Below, in pieces: positions 52,325 through 57,574 of a stretch of DNA of 57,574 nt. The first letter of the stretch is position 1; every line of letters begins with the position of its first letter. Source of the stretch: an uncultured Christensenella sp. (lineage in GTDB: Bacteria; Bacillota; Clostridia; Christensenellales; Borkfalkiaceae); the NCBI GenBank assembly GCA_910586365.1, contig CAJUGP010000009.1:4629-62202 (forward strand), written 5' to 3'. Both the position numbers and the translations under genes were made by a program. The notes below the pieces were generated by a model that searched no databases, was not told where the DNA came from, and saw nothing but the letters and a program-made list of their open reading frames with translations.

Positions 52325-53104
52325 ATGCCGGAAGAAATCGTGCGCGTGGAAGGATTGCGGAAAACCTTCACCCTCTCGCGCAAGCAACGCAAAATCGAAC
52401 GGACGAACGCCGTGAAAAAAACGGCGGTGGACGGATTGTCGTTCGTTGCAAACAAAGGGGAAATTTACGGTCTGCTCGGACCCAACGGCGCGGGCAAAAC
52501 CACGACGCTGCGCATGCTTTCCACTTTGATCAAGCCCGACGCAGGCGACGCCTACGTGTGCGGCTGTTCGATCGTCAAAGATACGGGCAAGGTGCGCGAT
52601 AAAATCGGGTTTATGACGGGCGAATTAAAACTCGAAGGATTTTTCACGCCCGATTATCTTTTCGATTTTTTCGGCGCTATGCACGGCGTGGAGAAAGAAA
52701 CGCTTCGCACGCGGAAAAAGGAACTGTTTGCCCGTTTCGGGATCGACCGTTTCGCCGAAGTTGCGGTCAAAGACCTTTCCACGGGCATGAAACAAAAAGT
52801 TTCTCTTGTGATCGCGATCGTGCACGATCCCGACGTGATCATTTTCGACGAACCCACGAACGGCTTGGACGTGTTGACGGCGAAGGTCGTCACCGACTTT
52901 TTATATGAACTGAAAAGCATGGGCAAAAGCGTGATTCTTTCCACGCATATCTTTTCTTTGGTCGAAAAAGTCTGCGACCGCGTGGGGATCATCATCGACG
53001 GAAAGACGGCGGCGGACGGCACGCTGAAAGAAGTCTGCGCCGATTTAACGCTCGAAGAACGGTTTTTCCGCGTTTACCGCGAAGTAAAGGGGGTAGAGGT
53101 ATGA
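52325..53104 (+). CDS. ABC exporter ATPase, NatA-like
   Basis: A 259-residue cytoplasmic ATPase of the Na+/drug exporter type. Walker A GPNGAGKTT (residues 52-60), signature LSTGMKQKV, Walker B DVIIFDEPTNGLD and the switch STHIF are present, and the length and the FMTGELKLEGFFTP segment match NatA-type subunits. A 30-residue charged insertion follows the first strand. ATG 52325 follows GGAGAGG. Its stop overlaps the permease start by 4 nt. Transcribed from a promoter with a G9 spacer tract, so expression may switch. Confidence 0.92.
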   Translation: MPEEIVRVEGLRKTFTLSRKQRKIERTNAVKKTAVDGLSFVANKGEIYGLLGPNGAGKTTTLRMLSTLIKPDAGDAYVCGCSIVKDTGKVRDKIGFMTGELKLEGFFTPDYLFDFFGAMHGVEKETLRTRKKELFARFGIDRFAEVAVKDLSTGMKQKVSLVIAIVHDPDVIIFDEPTNGLDVLTAKVVTDFLYELKSMGKSVILSTHIFSLVEKVCDRVGIIIDGKTAADGTLKEVCADLTLEERFFRVYREVKGVEV

Positions 53105-54180
53105 AGCTTGCAGCCCTCATCAAAAAAGAATTTCACCGCTTTTTTCACGATCCGCGTTTGATCGTCACCATGCTGCTGCCCGGTATCTTGATCTATATAA
53201 TCTACTCGATTATGGGCGGGATCGTCAACGAGAAAACGGCGGTAGAAGATTTTCAGTTCAACGTTTCGGTGCAGGGCGGCGCGGAAACGGTGCAAACGCT
53301 CGAAGCGGCGGCGGAGCAGGCGGGCATATCGCTCACGTTTACGCCCACCGACGACGCGGAAAGCGCGCGGGAAGCCGTGAAAAACGGCGACGTCACGGCG
53401 TTTCTTTCCTTTTCCGACGACGGCGCGCTGACCATTTATTACCGTTCCGTTGACGGCGAGAGCAGCGCGTTCCGCGCGTTCGCGCTCGATGTGTTGCATT
53501 TTTACGACGATTGCGACCTTTCCGACGTCGAGGCGTTTACGGCAAGCTTTACGAGCGGCATTTTGCCCTTTATCGTCGTCGTGTTCATCTTTTCCGCCTG
53601 CATGAGCATCACGCTCGAATCGGTGGCGGGAGAAAAGGAACGCGGCACGCTTGCAACCGTGCTCGTGACTTCGGTCAAACGCTATCAAATCACGCTCGGC
53701 AAGGTCATTCCGCTCAGCTGTATCGCCTCGATCGGCGCGGCTTCGAGCTTTATCGGCGTGGCATGTTCGATGCCGTCGCTCATGGGCGTTTCGATCGGCG
53801 GTGTGTTCGGTTCGGTCGGGTTCGTCGGATTTTTCTTGCTGTTCTTGTTGATTTTAAGCGTCGTGCCGCTCGTCGTATCGCTTATCTGCGTCGTTTCCGC
53901 CTATGCGAAATCGGTAAAAGAAGCGTCGGCGTATACGAGCGTCGTCATGATCCTCATCATGGTACTGTCGCTCGTTTCGGCGTTTCTCTCGGGGATCGGC
54001 GCGTGGACGGTCGCCGTACCCGTGCTCAACGCCGTCGTGTGTATGCAGGGGATTTTAGCGTTGCAGCTTTCGGTATGGCAATGTCTTGTTTCCGTCGCGC
54101 TCAATTTGGTCTATACGGCGCTGCTCGTTCTTTTGATCTCCAAAATGATTTCCAGCGAAAAGCTGATGTTCGGGTCGTAA
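53101..54180 (+). CDS. ABC-2 type permease, NatB-like
   Basis: A 359-residue membrane partner of the preceding ATPase. One N-terminal helix (LIVTMLLPGILIYIIYSI), an extracytoplasmic domain of about 140 residues, then five more helices starting at GILPFIVVVFIFSACM, with the coupling sequence ESVAGEKERGTLATVLVTSVKR typical of NatB/ABC-2 permeases. The pair may export Na+, an antimicrobial or a lipid; the substrate is not determinable here. Start overlaps the ATPase stop. Confidence 0.9.
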   Translation: MKLAALIKKEFHRFFHDPRLIVTMLLPGILIYIIYSIMGGIVNEKTAVEDFQFNVSVQGGAETVQTLEAAAEQAGISLTFTPTDDAESAREAVKNGDVTAFLSFSDDGALTIYYRSVDGESSAFRAFALDVLHFYDDCDLSDVEAFTASFTSGILPFIVVVFIFSACMSITLESVAGEKERGTLATVLVTSVKRYQITLGKVIPLSCIASIGAASSFIGVACSMPSLMGVSIGGVFGSVGFVGFFLLFLLILSVVPLVVSLICVVSAYAKSVKEASAYTSVVMILIMVLSLVSAFLSGIGAWTVAVPVLNAVVCMQGILALQLSVWQCLVSVALNLVYTALLVLLISKMISSEKLMFGS

Positions 54181-54183
54181 AAA

Positions 54184-54486
54184 ATGACCTTCGATCAAAG
54201 CGTGTACGAATATGTGAAGAGCGTGCCGCGGGGGAAGGTGACGACGTACGGCATGATCGCGCGCGCCATCGGGCATCCGCGCGCCGCGCGGCAGGTGGGG
54301 AACGCGCTGCACCGCAATCCTGCGCCCGGCATCGTGCCCTGTCACCGCGTCGTCAACCGCGAAGGAAGGCTTGCGCCCGCGTTTGCGTTCGGCGGAATCG
54401 AAGTGCAGGCAAGGCTCTTGGAAGAAGAGGGCGTAACGGTGAAAGACGGTTACGTCGAGATGGAACGATATTTTTGGAAAGGATAG
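54184..54486 (+). CDS. MGMT-family DNA alkyltransferase-domain protein
   Basis: A 100-residue protein containing only the DNA-binding/active-site domain of O6-alkylguanine-DNA alkyltransferase. It has VPRGKVTTYGMIARAIG, the arginine-finger helix RAARQVGNALHRNP and the active-site motif PCHRVV with C53 present, so unlike alkyltransferase-like proteins (PWHR) it could transfer alkyl groups. The N-terminal Ada/MGMT domain is absent, which is common for such short bacterial forms. It starts 3 nt after the ABC permease, so it is probably co-transcribed with it. Confidence 0.9.
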   Translation: MTFDQSVYEYVKSVPRGKVTTYGMIARAIGHPRAARQVGNALHRNPAPGIVPCHRVVNREGRLAPAFAFGGIEVQARLLEEEGVTVKDGYVEMERYFWKG

Positions 54487-54493
54487 TTTTGTT

Positions 54494-54529
54494 CACGAAT
54501 TTTCTTTTTTCTAAAGAAAATTCCGTGAG
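54494..54529 (+). other. AT-rich hairpin after the MGMT-domain gene
   Basis: CACGAATTTTCTTT pairs with AAAGAAAATTCCGTG around a loop of T/CT bases, with one bulge. There is no T-run after it, so terminator function is doubtful. Nothing else was seen between 54487 and 54670. Confidence 0.45.
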
Positions 54530-54670
54530 CGGATGGCTCGTTTGTTTTCAAAACTCTTAGCCGCACGGGATTTTCCGTTTCAACGGACAGTAAGTCGACA
54601 GGGCTCGACAATTTGAGTGCGTTGCCGCAAAAGCGCGATTTTGCTTCACGCCGTTATTTGGGAGGTTTTC

Positions 54671-55780
54671 ATGGCGGGTATTTATTTACATATTCCCTTT
54701 TGCAAACAGAAATGCCGCTACTGCGATTTCTGCTCTTTTTCCAACCGTTTAGACGTTTCCGAAGCGTATATGGCGTGTTTATATAAAGAGATTGAGATGC
54801 GCGGCAAACAGCTCGAACAAACCGTATTCGATACCGTTTACTTCGGCGGCGGCACGCCTTCGCTCATCGATCCCAAATATATTTACGGCGCGATGAAACA
54901 GATCAAACAGTGTTTCCGCCTTGCGCGCAATCTTGAAATCACGATCGAGATCAACCCCGGTACGGTAAGCGAACAGAAGATTGCGCTGTACAAACGCGCG
55001 GGGATTAACCGTTTTTCGGTGGGATTGCAGACGGCGATCGACGAGCAACTGCTCGAAGTGGGCAGAATTCACACCGTGCGCGATTATCTGTACTGCGCGT
55101 CGCTGCTCAAAGGCGAAAACTTTTCCGCCGATATCATGCTCGGGCTGAAAGGGCAAACCCAAGAAGACGTGCGCAAAACGGTGGAAGTGGCGGCGGCGAG
55201 CGGTGCAAAACATATCTCCATGTATGCGCTTACCCCCGAGGACGGCACACCCATCTATACCGATTATCTCAACGGCGAGCTGCCCGACGGCGACGAGGTG
55301 CGCGCGCTCTACGATTACGGGTTCGCGCTTCTTAAAGAAAAGGGCTACGAGCGTTACGAAGTGAGCAATTTTGCGAAAAAGGGCTGCGAGAGCAAACACA
55401 ACTTGAATTATTGGGAGCGCGGCGAATATATCGGGTTGGGGCTTTCGGCAAGCTCCTTCGTGTGCGGAAAGCGCTTTACGAACACGACTAATTTAGACGA
55501 CTATATGAAGTGCATCCTTTCGGGCTTTCTGCCCGTCATGGAAAGCGAGGACGTGAGCGCGGACGACGCGAAATTCGAGTTCGTCATGCTTGCGCTGCGC
55601 ACGGCGAAGGGTATTTCGGCGGAGAAATACCGCGCCGCGTTCGGGAGCGATTGGAAAGCCGATTTTGCGGACGCCTACCGAAAAACGGCGCAGTATATGG
55701 AAGAGGACGCAGGGTACACCCGTTTGAAAGAGGAATATCTGTACGTGCAGAATACGATCCTCACCGAATATATGGCTTAA
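54671..55780 (+). CDS. hemW: HemW-like radical SAM protein
   Basis: A radical SAM enzyme of the HemN/HemW family; HemW is considered a heme chaperone rather than the coproporphyrinogen oxidase itself. The 369-residue protein has the cluster motif C11-x3-C15-x2-C18 (CKQKCRYCDFCSF), FGGGTPSLID, NRFSVGLQ, and the family-diagnostic KHNLNYWERGEYIGLGLSASSF. It lacks the N-terminal extension of true HemN. ATG 54671 follows GGAGG at 54661; an in-frame ATG at 54617 would add residues that do not fit. Often beside lepA in Bacillota; here 2.7 kb downstream of it. Confidence 0.93.
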   Translation: MAGIYLHIPFCKQKCRYCDFCSFSNRLDVSEAYMACLYKEIEMRGKQLEQTVFDTVYFGGGTPSLIDPKYIYGAMKQIKQCFRLARNLEITIEINPGTVSEQKIALYKRAGINRFSVGLQTAIDEQLLEVGRIHTVRDYLYCASLLKGENFSADIMLGLKGQTQEDVRKTVEVAAASGAKHISMYALTPEDGTPIYTDYLNGELPDGDEVRALYDYGFALLKEKGYERYEVSNFAKKGCESKHNLNYWERGEYIGLGLSASSFVCGKRFTNTTNLDDYMKCILSGFLPVMESEDVSADDAKFEFVMLALRTAKGISAEKYRAAFGSDWKADFADAYRKTAQYMEEDAGYTRLKEEYLYVQNTILTEYMA

Positions 55781-55796
55781 AAAATTTTTGCGCTCA

Positions 55797-55870
55797 ACCG
55801 CTTGACTTATTGCGTCAGGCGGTTTATAATCGTATTAAAAGTAAGAAAAGTTATACTTCTTATACTTTTC
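55797..55870 (+). promoter_or_regulatory. AbrB-ABC operon promoter with two palindromes
   Basis: TTGACT 55802-55807, N17, TATAAT 55825-55830. An inverted repeat ACCGCTTGAC / GTCAGGCGGT (55797-55806 and 55814-55823, one mismatch) covers the -35 and spacer. A second, GAAAAGTTATA / TATACTTTTC (about 55845-55870), lies after the start site. Both are candidate operators. Confidence 0.7.
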
Positions 55871-55891
55871 AAAATGAAAAGGAGCACAGTT

Positions 55892-56110
55892 ATGGGGGAA
55901 TTTCCCGAAGGAAAATTTTTGGCGACGGTAAAAATCGGACCGAAAGGGCAGATCGTTATCCCGAAGGAGGCGCGCGCGCTGTTCGGGCTGAAGGCGGGCG
56001 ACAGCTTGGTGCTCATGGCGGATAAATCGCAGGGCATCGCGCTGCAGCCTTACGACTATCTCGAAACGTTTTTTCAAGCCGTGAACGCGGTGAAAGGGGA
56101 AAAGAAGTGA
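55892..56110 (+). CDS. AbrB/MazE-type transcriptional regulator
   Basis: A 72-residue swapped-hairpin (SpoVT-AbrB) DNA-binding protein. The core reads FLATVKIGPKGQIVIPKEARALFGLKAGDSLVLMAD, the AbrB fold signature. The short C-terminal tail (YDYLETFFQAVNAVKGEKK) may mediate dimerisation. ATG 55892 follows AAAGGAG; the longer frame from 55802 runs through the promoter. Its stop overlaps the GTG of the ABC ATPase, so it probably regulates its own exporter operon through the palindromes at 55797-55870. Confidence 0.92.
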   Translation: MGEFPEGKFLATVKIGPKGQIVIPKEARALFGLKAGDSLVLMADKSQGIALQPYDYLETFFQAVNAVKGEKK

Positions 56111-56943
56111 ACGCGCTGCACGTTGCAAATCTAACCAAACGGTATCCTTCGTTCGTGCTCGAAAACGTGTCGTTTACCGTGGGCGAAGGGCGCGTAACGG
56201 GGTTGATCGGCGCGAACGGCGCGGGCAAGACCACGACGCTGAAAGCGGTGACGGGAACGGTCGGAGCGCAAGGAACGGTCGAATTTTTCGGAAAACCGCT
56301 GCGCGGGAACGAGCGCGAAATCAAGAAAAAAATAGGGTATATCGGCGGCGGATTTCGCTATTATCCGCAAAAAAGCGCGAACACGGTGGCGCGCGCCGTG
56401 TCGTATTGCTATACTGATTGGAACCAAACGGCGTTTGAAAACCTGCTTGCGCGGTACGGGATCGACGGCGGAAAGAAAATTTCGCAGCTGTCCGAGGGAA
56501 TGAAGGTAAAGTTTTTTCTTGCGCTTGCGCTTTCGCACGGGGCGCGCCTGCTCGTTCTCGACGAGCCGACGAGCGGACTCGATCCGCTTTCGCGCGAGGA
56601 GTTTTGCGCGGAAATGCTTCAACTCGTCCGAAACGAGGGTGTTTCGGTGCTGTTCTCCACGCATATTACGGGCGATCTCGAACGCATAGCCGACGATATC
56701 GTCTTGCTTTCGGAAGGGAAAATGCTTGCCGCCGAACCGCTTGCAACGCTGAAAAGCCGTTATTTTTATTCCTGCTTTGCAACCGAAAGCGCGGCGCGCG
56801 CGGCGGGCGCGATCGGCGTGCGTCGAGGAAGAGACTGCTTCGAGGGGCTGCTTTCGGAAAAGAAAAACAATGGCGAGCGTGCGGCGACGTTAGACGAGAT
56901 CATCGTCCATTTGGAAACCGAACGCAAAGGGGGCAAGAAATGA
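56107..56943 (+). CDS. ABC exporter ATPase
   Basis: A 278-residue ATPase with Walker A GANGAGKTTTLK, a degenerate signature LSEGMKVKF, Walker B LLVLDEPTSGLDP and STHITGDL. The length and the YYPQKSANTVARAVSYCYTDWN region resemble GntR/YtrB-type exporters regulated by a co-encoded repressor. The start is GTG 56107, overlapping the AbrB stop (GTGA). Its own stop overlaps the start of the permease. Substrate unknown; antibiotic resistance or stress export are typical for the group. Confidence 0.9.
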   Translation: MNALHVANLTKRYPSFVLENVSFTVGEGRVTGLIGANGAGKTTTLKAVTGTVGAQGTVEFFGKPLRGNEREIKKKIGYIGGGFRYYPQKSANTVARAVSYCYTDWNQTAFENLLARYGIDGGKKISQLSEGMKVKFFLALALSHGARLLVLDEPTSGLDPLSREEFCAEMLQLVRNEGVSVLFSTHITGDLERIADDIVLLSEGKMLAAEPLATLKSRYFYSCFATESAARAAGAIGVRRGRDCFEGLLSEKKNNGERAATLDEIIVHLETERKGGKK

Positions 56944-57543
56944 AGGCGATGCTGAAAAAAGAATTTTTGCTTTGTCTGCACCCCACATGTTTTATCTTTC
57001 TCGCATTCGCGGCGTTTGTATTTCTTCCCAACTATCCTTACGAGGTCATGTTCTTTTTTTCGGGGCTTTCGGTGTTTTTTGTCTGCTTAACGGCGCGGGA
57101 AAACGGCGATACGCCTTTTTCCGCTGTTCTGCCTGCCGACCGCAAACAGACGGCGGCGGCGCGTATTCTCTTTTGCGTGATCTTTCAGCTCGCTTTGCTG
57201 CTGTTGGCGGCGATCGCGACGGCGATCAAGCAATCGGTTTTTCCGCCTGCGGCGCAGGTCAATTTAGCGGGATCGACCGCCAATCTTGCCTTCCTCGGCA
57301 ACGGCGCGCTGCTGTTGGGCGTGTTTAATATCCTCTTTTTTCCGCTCTACTTCTCCGCTCCGCACAAAGTGGGCGCGCCGTTCCTGTTGGCGGGCGCGGC
57401 GCAGTTTTTGCTCGTCGCCGTTTTGATCGCTTTGCGGTTCAGCGTTCCGTTTTGGCGCGATCTGCTCACCGCGCCCGATCCTGCTTATCTCGGCGCAAAA
57501 CTCGCGGTGTTCTTTACGGGCGTCGTGTTATACGCCGTTTTGA
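56940..57543 (+). CDS. ABC-2 type permease, truncated by the contig end
   Basis: Open from ATG 56940 (ATGA overlap with the ATPase stop) to the last genuine base, about 201 residues, without a stop. It begins MKAMLKKEFLLCLHPTCFIF and contains about five hydrophobic segments (FLPNYPYEVMFFFSGLSVFF; ILFCVIFQLALLLLAAIA; GALLLGVFNILFFPLYF; LLAGAAQFLLVAVLIAL; LAVFFTGVVLYAVL). This fits the permease partner of the preceding ATPase (ABC2_membrane_5-like). The C-terminus is lost: the last 31 bases of the window are sequencing adapter. Confidence 0.85.
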
Positions 57544-57574
57544 AGATCGGAAGAGCGTCGTGTAGGGAAAGAGT
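57544..57574. other. Illumina adapter at the contig end
   Basis: The final 31 bases begin AGATCGGAAGAGC and continue with GTCGTGTAGGGAAAGAGT, matching the known Illumina TruSeq universal adapter (reverse complement) at every base. It is not biological sequence. Confidence 0.97.

Overview
The window is a 57.6 kb stretch of a bacterial chromosome. It is most likely from an uncultured anaerobic member of the Bacillota (class Clostridia, Christensenellales-like); the taxonomic placement is inference. The evidence is an NAD(P)-linked trimeric [FeFe] hydrogenase, monoderm-type lipoproteins with no outer-membrane genes, YitT, DMT and NatAB-type transporters, BspA-like leucine-rich-repeat (LRR) proteins with InlB-type repeats, and sigma-A promoters very close to TTGACA-N17-TATAAT. 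GC content is roughly 50-55% in genes, with AT-rich islands. The last 31 bases match an Illumina TruSeq adapter, so this is the end of a short-read contig and the right-hand gene is cut off.

Layout. 1-415: a 38-bp tandem repeat array. 416-3176: purine salvage and house-cleaning operon (adenine deaminase, RdgB-type NTPase, YfcE-type phosphoesterase). 3201-5572: two leftward membrane proteins (flippase-like UPF0104, DMT exporter). 5747-6769: YitT. 6774-7563: a DUF559 nuclease gene inside C/G-rich hairpin repeats. 7564-8149: an XRE repressor and an unknown small protein, divergent from a compact three-operator switch. 8196-12338: hydrogenase operon hydA-hydB-hydC, leftward. 12802-39691: a 27 kb rightward surface and peptide-uptake locus holding a small membrane protein, an InlB/LRR lipoprotein, a 2429-residue membrane-anchored subtilase with LRRs, two more InlB/LRR exported proteins, a GLUG-like lipoprotein and a complete OppABCFD importer. 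39792-39998: a second XRE regulator. 40071-41667: ridA and threonine ammonia-lyase, leftward. 41750-42050: a second hairpin array. 42093-44729: P-type ATPase, leftward. 44909-49220: serS, DEDDh exonuclease-BRCT, RsmF methyltransferase and EFR1 ferredoxin-flavodoxin. 49287-50024: glycerophosphodiesterase, leftward. 50119-51930: lepA. 52325-54486: NatAB-like ABC exporter plus an MGMT domain protein. 54671-55780: hemW. 55892 to the end: an AbrB regulator with another ABC exporter.

How the genes work together. Nine genes from 16728 to 39691 are packed with overlaps or gaps of no more than about 20 nt and no visible internal terminator. They read as one system: a surface protease cleaves proteins, LRR/InlB/beta-helix surface proteins bind ligands or scaffold, and the Opp lipoprotein and permease import peptides. 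Threonine ammonia-lyase with RidA would then deaminate threonine and detoxify the enamine product, and the hydrogenase would dispose of fermentation electrons; this metabolic link is inference.

The most notable regulatory sequences are the three-operator divergent switch at 7762-7867, a G9 tract inside the promoter spacer of the NatAB-like operon (candidate phase-variable promoter), and promoters that would give leaderless transcripts for the DMT exporter and the second XRE gene. Two families of short palindromic repeats, one with TGTCA/TGACA ends and one with CCCCCTTAAT-type hairpins, fill most of the gene-free stretches.
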